From NCBI GenBank assembly GCA_934746785.1, contig CAKVFO010000005.1:1-47257 (forward strand): a stretch of DNA of 47,257 bases. The letters are read 5' to 3'. Each line of letters begins with the position of its first letter. The first letter of the stretch is position 1. The translations under genes were made by a program, and so were the position numbers. This DNA comes from an uncultured Clostridium sp. (GTDB lineage: Bacteria > Bacillota > Clostridia > Clostridiales > Clostridiaceae). This document shows, piece after piece, positions 1 through 8,005 of the stretch. The notes beneath the pieces are model-generated. The model was not told where the DNA came from and did no database searches. It saw only the letters and a program-made list of their open reading frames with translations.

Positions 1-44
1 AGCAAATGTAATGTGATAACTTCTAGTTTGTATAGATAGAAAAT

Positions 45-95
45 CTCACTTATTACTGATACGGAGAACCGTACCACAAGTAAGTGAGGTTTTTA
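45..95 (+). repeat. 51-nt hairpin repeat, copy 1
   Basis: This stretch is 45/51 identical to 5225-5275. It folds as an outer 8-bp stem (45-52 with 81-88), two 7-nt internal-loop strands (53-59 and 74-80), and an inner stem TACGG/CCGTA closed by an AGAA loop. A GTTTTTA run follows. One of the differences between copies keeps pairing in the outer stem (C-G becomes U-G). I do not recognise a named RNA family. It lies about 265 nt upstream of the response regulator gene, on the same strand. Confidence 0.75.
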
Positions 96-236
96 CTGAA
101 ATTAGGTTAATAAATAAGGAAATTTGAGAAGGAGAGGGTTGAGAATATTATCATTTAAGTAAAGCTTTATATATAGAACTTTAGTGATAAATTATATGTG
201 GAATTGATATATAAAAAATATTACCAATTTAATGTT

Positions 237-267
237 AAGAGTGTTAATTTATGAGATTAGCACTCTT
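237..267 (+). other. stem-loop upstream of the two-component operon
   Basis: This is a 12-bp inverted repeat (237-248 with 256-267, one G-U pair) with a 7-nt loop. The stem contains AGTGTTAA paired with TTAGCACT, as does the terminator at 5275-5314 next to repeat copy 2. No strong U-tract follows, so it may end an upstream transcript inefficiently or belong to the leader of the response regulator gene. Confidence 0.5.
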
Positions 268-359
268 ATATTTATAATATAATTGAAACTTTATGTTATT
301 ATGTATTTATAAAATAAATTCATTTTGATATATATTGTATAAAATGGAGGACAATATAA

Positions 360-1025
360 ATGAAAATTAATATATTAATTGTTGAAGATGAAAAAGAAAT
401 AAGGGAAGGAGTAAGTGAATATCTAGCAGAGGTTGGATATAGCGTTATAAGTGCAGAAGATGGAATGCAAGCAATAGAATTATTTAAGAATAATAAAATT
501 GATTTAGTAATTTTAGATATAATGCTCCCAAAAGCTAATGGGTTTGTTGTTTTAAATAAAATTAGACAAGAAAGCAATGTTCCAGTGATTATGCTAACAG
601 CAATGAGCGATGATTATACTCAAATTATGAGTTTTGATGAAGAGGCAGATGATTATATTACAAAGCCATTTTCAATAGTAGTTTTACATAAAAGAATAGA
701 AGCACTTCTTAGAAGAGGAGTAAAAGTTAGTGGAAATAAAAAGTGGTGTTATGGAGATATAGAAATTGATTTTGAAGGATATTCAGCAAGAAAGAATGGA
801 GAAAATATTGATTTAAAACCTAAGGAAATAAAGTTAATAGAGTTATTATTAAAGTATGAGGGAAAGGTTTTAACAAGAGCACAAATTCTAGATAATTTAT
901 GGGATATTGAAGAAGCACCAAATGATAGGGTTATTGATGTGTATATTAAAAATATAAGAAAAAAGCTGCTATTAGATTGTATAGTGACAGTTAAGGGAAT
1001 TGGATATAAATTTGAGGAGGAATAA
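360..1025 (+). CDS. OmpR/PhoB-family response regulator (VncR-like)
   Basis: This is the DNA-binding response regulator of the adjacent sensor kinase. The receiver domain (about residues 1-115) has the acidic pair E9/D10, phospho-acceptor D53, switch T80 and K102 followed by PF. The C-terminal half (about 125-220) is a winged-helix trans_reg_C domain ending in a VKGIGYKF-type wing. A GGAGG site sits just upstream of the ATG. The stop codon overlaps the kinase start (TAATG), so the two are translationally coupled. The following ABC genes (2612-4614) are the likely regulated target. This order and the permease type recall pneumococcal VncRS-Vex, but assignment to that pair is inference from architecture. 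Length (221 aa) is normal for the family. Confidence 0.93.
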   Translation: MKINILIVEDEKEIREGVSEYLAEVGYSVISAEDGMQAIELFKNNKIDLVILDIMLPKANGFVVLNKIRQESNVPVIMLTAMSDDYTQIMSFDEEADDYITKPFSIVVLHKRIEALLRRGVKVSGNKKWCYGDIEIDFEGYSARKNGENIDLKPKEIKLIELLLKYEGKVLTRAQILDNLWDIEEAPNDRVIDVYIKNIRKKLLLDCIVTVKGIGYKFEEE

Positions 1026-2494
1026 TGAAGAAGTTTAAATTATTTTCGAAGATGTACATATTTACAATAGGAGTAATAAGTTTAATAATTTTAATTTCGA
1101 ATGTGTTAATTTATTTAGCATTACCAAAGGTATATATAAATAATAAACAAAAGGAAGCTGATAAAATTATTGAAACTTTAATTGAAGAAGTAAATAGATC
1201 TGATAATGAAGAATCATTTAAGATAGCAAAGAATTTTGCTGAAAAATATAATATTCAAATTTTACTTACTATTGGAGATGAAAAAGAGGTATTTCAAGGT
1301 TTTGGTAAAGTGAATATATATGTTGATGAAGAAGCAATTACAGAAAACTCTTTAATAATTCCTAATTTTAGTGAGAAAAATATTATAAAAGACCTAGATG
1401 ATGAAAATGGAGAAATTATAAGTGAGGATAAATTTAGTCAATATATTAATATGAGTGATTCATCAATAATAAAAAGTAAGGATTTTAAAAAAGATAATGA
1501 TATAAATGGAAGTGTTAAAGTAGTTATGGATTTAGAATCATTTACAGAAACAAGAGATGTTATATTAGAAATACTTCCATATTCTATTTTTATAAGTTTG
1601 CTTGTAACATTTATTGCCTCATATATTTGTGCAAAAAAAATTACAAATCCAATAAAAGAAATTTGTGATATTACAAAAGAAATGAAGAAATTAAACAAAG
1701 GAGCTATTTGTAAGGTAGAAACTGAAGATGAAATAGGGATATTAGCAACTAATGTAAATAGTTTATATGAAAATTTACTAAATACAATTGTATCACTGGA
1801 AGAAGAAATAAAAAATGTAAGTGAATCTGAAAAGGTTAAGGTAGACTTTTTAAGAAGTGCATCACATGAACTTAAGACACCATTAATGAGTCTACATATA
1901 ATGATTGAAAATATGCTATATGATATAGGAAAATATAAAAATCATTATATATATTTAGAAAAATGTAAGGCTATAGTTGGTGAATTAAATAAAATGGTTC
2001 AGGAAATTTTAGATACTTCAAAACTTACTATAGTAAATAATAAAAGTGAAAGTGTATTAGATTTAAGTAGTTTAGTTCAAAAGAACATAGAAATATATAA
2101 ATTAATAGCTAGGTCAAAGAAAATTGATATTAAAATGAATTTAGAAGAGTCTTTTAGTATTAAAGTAGATGAGAAATTATTTACTAAAGCAGTCTCTAAT
2201 ATTATTTCCAATGCAGTAAACTACACTGATGAAGGCAAGGAAATAAGAATATATATAAAAGACAGAAAGCTTATTATAGAAAATGATTGTAAGCCAATCT
2301 CAGATGAACATTTAGTACATATTTTTGAGGCATTTTATAGAATCGATTTTGATAGAAATAAAAGTTGTGGGGGAAATGGGTTAGGATTATACATAGTTAA
2401 ACAAATTTTTGAAATGTATAACTTAGATTATTCTTTTAAATCAATATTAACGGGAATGAGTTTTGAAGTTAGCTTTAACAATAAAATGAAATAA
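1025..2494 (+). CDS. Membrane sensor histidine kinase (VncS-like)
   Basis: This 489-aa sensor kinase has a TM helix at about 11-33, an extracellular sensing region of about 150 residues, a second TM at about 183-203, and a HAMP-like linker. The HisKA domain has H281 in SASHELKTPL, and the HATPase_c domain has an N box (NIISNAVNY) and a glycine-rich GGNGLGL lid. It should phosphorylate D53 of the preceding regulator. Its start codon shares a base with the regulator stop, and GAGGAGG lies within the end of that gene. The sensor domain is not one I recognise, so the stimulus is unknown. By analogy to Vnc/Vex systems, peptide or envelope stress is possible, but nothing in the sequence proves it. 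Confidence 0.93.
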   Translation: MKKFKLFSKMYIFTIGVISLIILISNVLIYLALPKVYINNKQKEADKIIETLIEEVNRSDNEESFKIAKNFAEKYNIQILLTIGDEKEVFQGFGKVNIYVDEEAITENSLIIPNFSEKNIIKDLDDENGEIISEDKFSQYINMSDSSIIKSKDFKKDNDINGSVKVVMDLESFTETRDVILEILPYSIFISLLVTFIASYICAKKITNPIKEICDITKEMKKLNKGAICKVETEDEIGILATNVNSLYENLLNTIVSLEEEIKNVSESEKVKVDFLRSASHELKTPLMSLHIMIENMLYDIGKYKNHYIYLEKCKAIVGELNKMVQEILDTSKLTIVNNKSESVLDLSSLVQKNIEIYKLIARSKKIDIKMNLEESFSIKVDEKLFTKAVSNIISNAVNYTDEGKEIRIYIKDRKLIIENDCKPISDEHLVHIFEAFYRIDFDRNKSCGGNGLGLYIVKQIFEMYNLDYSFKSILTGMSFEVSFNNKMK

Positions 2495-2611
2495 TTGTAG
2501 GCTGTAATATAATTTTTAATAAATTTTATAAATTTAATATCTTAATTTCATAAGTATTTCATATTAGACTGATAGAATGTGCTCAAGTTAGTAAACAAGG
2601 AGAGAATAAAT

Positions 2612-3970
2612 ATGAATGTATTTAAGAGAGCGATATTATATATAACAAGAAAAAAAATTAAAAGTATTATTATGTTATTTATATTATTTGGAATAGCAAC
2701 AGCTATTTTAAGTGGAATTTCAATTAAAAAAGCAGCAAATATAGCAAGGCAGGATTCAAATAAGGATATGGCAAATATTTTTGAATTACAAACTAATCTT
2801 GCAAGTAATTTTGAAGGAACAATTCCAGAAAGTTTGATTAACAAGCTTTCAAAGGTAGACGGTATTAAAAATTATGATGCAGCAATTCAAGGAGCAGGTT
2901 TAGATTTAGAAAATATAAATTATATAAAACCTGAAAAAAATGCAGTTCAATATAATGATGATTATAAATATGAAAAACTTTTTTCTGTAGAAGCACATAA
3001 AAATTCTGAATATGATACTAAGTTTAAAAGTAAATCATTAAAGCTGATTGATGGTAGACATATTGTTGCTACTGATAAAAACAAGGTATTAATTCATAAG
3101 GCTTTAGCAGAAGCAAACAATTTAAAAGTTGGAGATACTATAAAAGCAACAAAGAGTGCTGGAGATTTTAATGCATCAACTTTATCTAAAAGTGATTATG
3201 ACCTTGAAATTGTAGGTATTTTTGAAAGTGAAAATACTGAAAGAGCTGGACATAAGTTAGAAATGCCAGAAAATCTTTTAATTACTGATGTAGATACTAT
3301 TAAAACTTTATATGGATATTCGGATGGAAATGTAAAATATACAAATGCTACTTTCAATACAGATATTGATGTAAATAAAGTAACAGCAAAATTTAAAGAT
3401 ATTTCTACTGATTGGAACAAATATACAATAGTAAAGAGTGAAGATACATTTTTAGCTTTATCTAAGTCTTTTGATTCTTTAGATAAGATTATAAATATGG
3501 TTTTAGTTGGAGCAATAATAGCTGGAGCAATAATACTTTCGTTAGTATTAGCATTTTGGATTCAAGGAAGGATTCATGAAACAGGTATATTACTTTCAAT
3601 AGGAATTTCAAAGATTAATATTATTTCTCAATATATAATTGAATTATTAATTATAGGTGTATTAGCTTTTGGAGGATCATATTTTTCAAGTAAGGTAATT
3701 TCACAAAATATAGGAAATACAATAGTTACACAGGCAAGTAAGCAAGCAGTTCAAGAGGTTCAAAGTGGATTGGGAGGATTTTCATTAGGTAATGATGTTA
3801 ATAGTTCTTTACTAACTCATACAGTAGATGAAATAGATGTGAACGTAGAATTTGAAGAATTAATTTATGTATATGTTATAGGAACAGTTATTATCATACT
3901 TTCGGTAATTGGATCATCAGCATCAATAATTAGATTAAAACCAAAAGAAATATTATCTCAAATGAGCTAG
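2612..3970 (+). CDS. FtsX/MacB-type ABC permease (VexP3-like)
   Basis: This is a 452-aa permease. I chose the ATG at 2612 because AGGAGA precedes it by about 8 nt; a reading frame extends upstream to 2579 without a site. It has one N-terminal TM (about 15-35), a large extracytoplasmic MacB_PCD-like domain (about 40-280), and then three C-terminal TM helices (about 300-322, 345-368, 420-442), the FtsX fold. The RHI...KVLIHKALAE block, the LYGY segment and the IGNTIV stretch closely recall pneumococcal VexP3. It pairs with the ATPase 11 nt downstream. Vex systems have two permeases; I see only this one, so it probably works as a homodimer. The substrate is unknown. Confidence 0.88.
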   Translation: MNVFKRAILYITRKKIKSIIMLFILFGIATAILSGISIKKAANIARQDSNKDMANIFELQTNLASNFEGTIPESLINKLSKVDGIKNYDAAIQGAGLDLENINYIKPEKNAVQYNDDYKYEKLFSVEAHKNSEYDTKFKSKSLKLIDGRHIVATDKNKVLIHKALAEANNLKVGDTIKATKSAGDFNASTLSKSDYDLEIVGIFESENTERAGHKLEMPENLLITDVDTIKTLYGYSDGNVKYTNATFNTDIDVNKVTAKFKDISTDWNKYTIVKSEDTFLALSKSFDSLDKIINMVLVGAIIAGAIILSLVLAFWIQGRIHETGILLSIGISKINIISQYIIELLIIGVLAFGGSYFSSKVISQNIGNTIVTQASKQAVQEVQSGLGGFSLGNDVNSSLLTHTVDEIDVNVEFEELIYVYVIGTVIIILSVIGSSASIIRLKPKEILSQMS

Positions 3971-3981
3971 GAGGAATATAA

Positions 3982-4614
3982 ATGTCAATTTTAGCATTAA
4001 ATAAAGTTAATTATTCATATAAAAATGGAAAAAAAGTTTTAAATGATATAAGTATGGAATTTGAAAAAGGGAAATTTTACGCCATTTTAGGGACTTCAGG
4101 CTCAGGAAAAACAACATTATTATCATTATTGGCTGGATTAGATGAACCTGGAGATGGTGAAATATTATATAACAATCAAAATATAAAAGTAAAAGGATAT
4201 GAGAATCATAGAAAAAGTAATATTTCATTAATTTTTCAAAATTATAATTTAATTGATTATATGACGCCTTTAGAAAATTTAAAAATAGTTAGCCCTAAGG
4301 TAGATAAGGAGATACTAAACAATTTAGGGTTATCTGATGATGAAATTAATAGAAATGTATTACAACTATCAGGGGGACAGCAGCAGCGTGTTGCTATTGC
4401 AAGAACACTTGTTGCAGATTCACCAGTAATATTAGCAGATGAGCCAACAGGAAATTTAGATAGTGATACAGCTGATGAAATTATAGAAATATTAAAAACA
4501 AGTGCACATAAACATGGAAAATGTGTAATAGTAGTTACTCATAGTAAGGAATTAGCTAAAAAAGTAGATGTTGTACTTGTTCTAAAAAATAAAAAATTAA
4601 CACAGATTAATTAA
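3982..4614 (+). CDS. ABC transporter ATP-binding protein (MacB/LolD-type, VexP2-like)
   Basis: This 210-aa ATPase powers the preceding FtsX-type permease. It shows Walker A GTSGSGKTT (about residues 37-45), signature LSGGQQQRVAIART, Walker B VILADEPT followed by GNLDS, and the H-loop VVTHS. The GNLDS sequence and short length are typical of the MacB/LolD/BceA class. An AGGAGG site precedes the ATG and the gap to the permease is only 11 nt, so they are co-transcribed. Confidence 0.92.
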   Translation: MSILALNKVNYSYKNGKKVLNDISMEFEKGKFYAILGTSGSGKTTLLSLLAGLDEPGDGEILYNNQNIKVKGYENHRKSNISLIFQNYNLIDYMTPLENLKIVSPKVDKEILNNLGLSDDEINRNVLQLSGGQQQRVAIARTLVADSPVILADEPTGNLDSDTADEIIEILKTSAHKHGKCVIVVTHSKELAKKVDVVLVLKNKKLTQIN

Positions 4615-4661
4615 TAAAAATTATATTATTAATAATAAGTTTTTAGAAGGAATAATTAAGT

Positions 4662-5024
4662 ATGAAAGTAAAATATTTTAAAGATGTAAATTTAATAAGT
4701 AAAGTACTATATCTTATTTCAATAATTATATTAGCATATACATTATTAACTATATATAATTCACATGTATATATATTATCACTTGTGGCATCAGATAAGA
4801 TTGTGGTAAGTAAAAGTATATTAGCGGTAGTAACATATTACGTTAATTCATCATTACCGTATGCATTTTATTCAATAGCAACATTTTCTATGGGATATAT
4901 TATAAATGAATTAGATGTTAAAAGGAAGGTAGAAAAAGATATAAAAAGTGATTTAGAAGACTTTAATAAATTAAATGAAGATGATAATGAATTAGAAGAA
5001 TTAATAGAATATTTAAAAGATTAA
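4662..5024 (+). CDS. Small two-helix membrane protein of the Vex-like cluster
   Basis: This is a 120-aa protein that I do not recognise. It has two hydrophobic segments (about residues 13-32 and 58-80). The C-terminal cytoplasmic-looking tail of about 35 residues is very rich in Asp/Glu/Lys and probably helical. An AGAAGGAA site precedes the ATG. It is the last gene before the terminator at 5052, 47 nt after the ATPase, so it is probably the fifth gene of the operon. An accessory or immunity subunit is plausible, but this is guilt by association only. Confidence 0.75.
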   Translation: MKVKYFKDVNLISKVLYLISIIILAYTLLTIYNSHVYILSLVASDKIVVSKSILAVVTYYVNSSLPYAFYSIATFSMGYIINELDVKRKVEKDIKSDLEDFNKLNEDDNELEELIEYLKD

Positions 5025-5051
5025 CATTAATTGGATATAAAGTGAGTTTTG

Positions 5052-5090
5052 AGAAGGAGTATCAGTTAAGGGTGCTCCTTCTTATTTTAG
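5052..5090 (+). terminator. Intrinsic terminator of the two-component/ABC operon
   Basis: The stem AGAAGGAG (5052-5059) pairs with CTCCTTCT (5075-5082), followed by TATTTTA. It sits 28 nt after the small membrane protein gene. Confidence 0.85.
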
Positions 5091-5224
5091 GTTAAGAAGT
5101 TTTGGATCAACTATGTTGAATTTGAACATTACTATATAGAATAATATGGGGATGTAGCTCATAATTAAATTATAATTTTAAAAGTATATTAGAAAAAGAG
5201 AAAAGTAATGAGCAAGTTTACAAC

Positions 5225-5275
5225 CTTACTTAACACCGATACGGAGAACCGTATCACAAGTAAGTGATGTTTTTA
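5225..5275 (+). repeat. 51-nt hairpin repeat, copy 2
   Basis: This is the second copy of the element at 45-95, with 45/51 identity. The inner stem-loop TACGG-AGAA-CCGTA and the CACAAG strand are unchanged. The outer stem (5226-5232 with 5261-5267) is kept with a G-U pair. It leads directly into the terminator at 5275. It lies between the operon terminator at 5052 and the promoter at 5357, so it is not the leader of either neighbour unless a promoter lies in 5091-5220. Confidence 0.75.
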
Positions 5276-5314
5276 GTGTTAACCATTGGAATAAATGGGT
5301 TAGCACTATTTTTA
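5275..5314 (+). terminator. Intrinsic terminator downstream of repeat copy 2
   Basis: The stem AGTGTTAACC-ATT (5275-5287) pairs with AAT-GGGTTAGCACT (5294-5307) with one bulge, followed by ATTTTTAT. It ends no visible protein gene, which suggests a short noncoding transcript carrying the 51-nt element. Confidence 0.75.
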
Positions 5315-5356
5315 TATGTATAAATAAGATGAAATTTTTAAAATAATAAATTGTTA

Positions 5357-5387
5357 TTGACTGATACCTAGGGGATTAGATTAACAT
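5357..5387 (+). promoter_or_regulatory. MerR-type promoter with 19-bp spacer
   Basis: A -35 TTGACT (5357-5362) and -10 TAACAT (5382-5387) are separated by 19 bp, the long spacing typical of MerR-controlled promoters. The spacer contains an imperfect dyad centred on CCTAGG. It drives the broken merR gene and was probably autoregulated. Confidence 0.65.
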
Positions 5388-5406
5388 ATAAATTAGAGGT
5401 GGTTAT

Positions 5407-6124
5407 ATGTTAATAAAAGAAGTTTGTAGTTTAACAGGATTAACAAAGAAAGCAATTTCATATTATGAAAAACAGGGCCTTATAAGAGTTAGAAAAGGTA
5501 ATAATGGATATAGAGAATACTCAAAAGAAGACATAGCATTATTAAATGAAATATCATTATATAGGAAATTAGATATAGCTATTAAAGATATTAAATAGAG
5601 CTTTTCCAAATGGTATAGGTATATATTTATCATATCACTTTGCGCCATATTTAAATGAACCAATAGATACACAAGAGAAGTATCAAGCATGGATGGAGAT
5701 TGTTGAATTTTTGGATAATGTTCCGGATATAAAAGTACCTAGAATTATTCAAGCTGTATATGAAAATACAACTGAAGAGATGGCAAAACATATGAATGAA
5801 AATATGAGAAATGAGATAAATAATATGTTAAATGCAGAAGGTGTGGAATTAGAAAGGTATAAGAAAAAGTTATTGGATAATATAGAAAAACAAAATGATA
5901 AATCTCTAGTAAAATTAATAAATCCATTTAATAAATTTAAAAAACAGATTAATGATTTCTTTGATAGCAGTGGATATTATGATGTATTTATACCTAACAT
6001 GAAAATATTAAGTAGTGAGTACAAAGATTATCATGATAAACTTACAACGTTAAATGATAAGTTATCTAAGGAATTAGGGATTAAGTATGATGAAAATATG
6101 AGAATAATAATATCTAAAAAGTAA
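5407..6124 (+). pseudogene. MerR-family regulator, broken by internal deletion and frameshift
   Basis: The N-terminal part (5407-5598, 63 aa) is a normal MerR winged HTH (KEVCSLTGLTKKAISYYEKQGLI) that stops just after the second DNA-binding helix region. From about 5585 a second frame is open to 6124. It reads AFPNGIGIYLSYHFAPYLNE and then a helical C-terminal domain, which is what the effector half of long MerR proteins looks like. The two pieces are in different frames, and the linker helix that normally joins and dimerises them is missing (several tens of residues). I infer a deletion plus frameshift. A GTTATATG-proximal GAGGTGG site and the MerR-type promoter remain. An independent short C-terminal protein from 5693 lacks a good ribosome binding site. 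Confidence 0.75.
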
Positions 6125-6146
6125 AACCGCCATATTGGCGGTTTTA
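6123..6146 (+). terminator. Bidirectional terminator between merR remnant and FUSC gene
   Basis: AAAACCGCC, a 5-nt loop and GGCGGTTTT form a symmetrical A/T-flanked hairpin that can serve both converging genes. Confidence 0.9.
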
Positions 6147-6149
6147 TAA

Positions 6150-7187
6150 TTATCTTTCATTACCTACAAGTTTACAAAAATATTTATTAAAAACTATTCC
6201 GTATACTGAACCCACAGCATTATTAAAAATTCTATAGAATATAGCTGCTGGAAAGCCTAGAATTGTTGATGCAATAGATATAGCTCCAAAGGTATTAAAT
6301 ACTGATTGGAAGCCATAAGTTGCAGAAAGTCCTACCCCTATTCCTCCAATAATTCCAATGTTATTATACATAAATTTTGGACAGTAAGTATAAATAATAA
6401 ATACTAGTAAAGCTCCAAAAATATTTCCTAAAATTCTTTCTTTTACTTTTTGCTTTTTACCTGTTGGGAAAGGAGTTATTATAGACATAACTGCAATACC
6501 TGCCCACATAGGCCTTGGAAGATTTATAATTCTTGCAATAAGTAAAATCGAAGATATAGCAAAAGTAAGAGATAACTGCCATTTTGTTCTATGGGCGTTG
6601 ATATCAAACTCTTGAAAGAAACTTAAAAAGTTTAGCTCATAAGTCTTTTTTCTATGATTTCTAAAATATATTATTCCAGTAATTATAGCACCTATGAAAA
6701 TAGCTTCTAATCTTTTAATATAAGCATCTCCTGATACATCATATCCATATAGTAAAAGATATCCTAATACTAATGTAGAATGATTGCACATTTTTTCATT
6801 ATGACACCCTAAAAACAGTAATAGAAAAATGCAAATACTGTTTACTAATAATTCAACATACATATTATTAGCATTACTTAATCTTGGACCTATAGCTAAA
6901 ATTGCCAATATAGCTATTAATGAAGGGAGTGCATGGGATGTTTTTATTGATAAATCTATATTTCTAAATACTAAAACAAAAAGAAGAATGACAACACCAA
7001 CAATACTGTTATCATTACCAAAAAACTTGCTATAAGCAATTACAAATGCAATGCAAAATATCATAGTTATAAAAATCTTAAATAGATAAATAGCTAGATG
7101 TCTTAATTTTTCTTTATTATTTTGTGAATTTCTAATAAGCTTTTTTGAATCAGCTTGATTTAACTGCAATTCTTGATAAAATGTCAT
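6150..7187 (-). CDS. FUSC/aromatic acid exporter-family membrane protein
   Basis: This is a 345-aa polytopic membrane protein with two blocks of hydrophobic helices (about residues 30-170 and 205-335) separated by a basic cytoplasmic segment (HRKKTYELNF...). The second block contains RPMWAGIAVMS and the glycine-rich IIGGIGVGLSATYGF, a pattern of the FUSC/ArAE family of putative aromatic-acid or toxic-compound exporters. The ATG at 7187 has AGGAAGTG upstream. It stands alone and converges on the merR remnant through a shared terminator. The substrate cannot be read from the sequence. Confidence 0.8.
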   Translation of the reverse strand: MTFYQELQLNQADSKKLIRNSQNNKEKLRHLAIYLFKIFITMIFCIAFVIAYSKFFGNDNSIVGVVILLFVLVFRNIDLSIKTSHALPSLIAILAILAIGPRLSNANNMYVELLVNSICIFLLLFLGCHNEKMCNHSTLVLGYLLLYGYDVSGDAYIKRLEAIFIGAIITGIIYFRNHRKKTYELNFLSFFQEFDINAHRTKWQLSLTFAISSILLIARIINLPRPMWAGIAVMSIITPFPTGKKQKVKERILGNIFGALLVFIIYTYCPKFMYNNIGIIGGIGVGLSATYGFQSVFNTFGAISIASTILGFPAAIFYRIFNNAVGSVYGIVFNKYFCKLVGNER

Positions 7188-7430
7188 ATATTCACTTCCT
7201 TAAATTTTTTTGTTCAGTAAAGAAGCATTATACTCTTCAAAAAATATATTGTCAATAAAGCTGTTATGCAGTAAATTTAATGACTGTAGATTGTAACTAT
7301 TGTTATAAGAGGAGATCACTTTATGGATTAATAAAGAACACTCCATACGTTTTGTATGAACTTGTTGTACTATAGTTATACGATTAAAAATTTATATTAA
7401 GTAGTCCAATAACAGTTTGAGTATAAAATA

Positions 7431-7459
7431 TTGAAAAATTTTTAATTGAATAGTATAAT
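7431..7459 (+). promoter_or_regulatory. Sigma-A promoter for the small membrane protein at 7493
   Basis: TTGAAA (7431-7436), 17 bp, then TATAAT (7454-7459), ending 33 nt before the start codon. The rest of the 7188-7492 gap holds no gene that I can support. Confidence 0.75.
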
Positions 7460-7492
7460 TTAGAAAAAAATATTATAAGGAGGTGAATTATT

Positions 7493-7756
7493 GTGTCGAA
7501 TAGTATTTTTATGAACAACAGTAAACTTACAAAAATAACACATATAATTTTATTTATTATTACAGGCTTGTACATATTAGAATCCATATTCCTTAGAGGA
7601 TTATTTACTAATCCTGCTATAGCTCTTATTAATATTATAATAGGTATCATTACTTTATTAATAGCAATCATAAAAAAAGAAAAAAGATTAATGATTATTG
7701 ACTTAGCTATTTTATTAGTAGTTTTGGTAATATTTATGTGTTTAATGAAATTATAA
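7493..7756 (+). CDS. Small hypothetical membrane protein
   Basis: This is an 87-aa protein starting with GTG, 7 nt after a perfect AAGGAGGTG site, with a consensus promoter and a terminator of its own, so expression is likely. Three hydrophobic segments (about residues 16-34, 42-60 and 66-84) are linked by short basic turns such as KKEKR. No family is recognised. It is a single-gene unit. A long opposite-strand frame over the same bases has no such signals. Confidence 0.75.
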   Translation: MSNSIFMNNSKLTKITHIILFIITGLYILESIFLRGLFTNPAIALINIIIGIITLLIAIIKKEKRLMIIDLAILLVVLVIFMCLMKL

Positions 7757-7818
7757 AAAAATAGAGTTAAATATTTCATTTATGTTACATTAAATTTAAG
7801 TGAAATAATTAATATAAG

Positions 7819-7852
7819 AGGTGCTGACATTTATTAAATGAAGCACCTTTTT
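7819..7852 (+). terminator. Intrinsic terminator
   Basis: AGGTGCT (7819-7825) pairs with AGCACCT (7842-7848), followed by TTTT. It ends the 7493 gene. Confidence 0.85.
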
Positions 7853-8005
7853 GAATGTTATACATATAATTACAATTTGGGGTAAAAATTCGTATATTTA
7901 ACATACTAAAAATTCTATAACTAAGTTATAATGTTTAAAAAAGAATTATTATTAATAACTATAGATTAGGATTATTTGAATTAAGATACAAGTGAGGGAA
8001 TTTTT

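Noticed and set aside
120..160. Pep27-like signalling peptide upstream of the two-component genes
   Set aside because: A ribosome binding-like AAGGAGAG with TTG at 139 gives only seven codons; nothing resembles a peptide gene.
2579..2611. Upstream start for the FtsX-type permease
   Set aside because: No ribosome binding site precedes it, whereas AGGAGA is correctly placed for the ATG at 2612.
5407..5598. Functional stand-alone short MerR protein
   Set aside because: The 63-aa product lacks the dimerisation helix, and the matching effector half follows in another frame, which fits a broken gene better.
7306..7330. Good ribosome binding site (GAGGAGAT) followed by ATG at 7323
   Set aside because: The frame is only two codons long (ATG GAT TAA), so it is at best a relic.
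7384..7779. 131-codon frame on the minus strand
   Set aside because: It lies opposite the 87-aa gene at 7493, which has a perfect ribosome binding site, promoter and terminator. The antisense frame has none and is a by-product of AT-rich codons.
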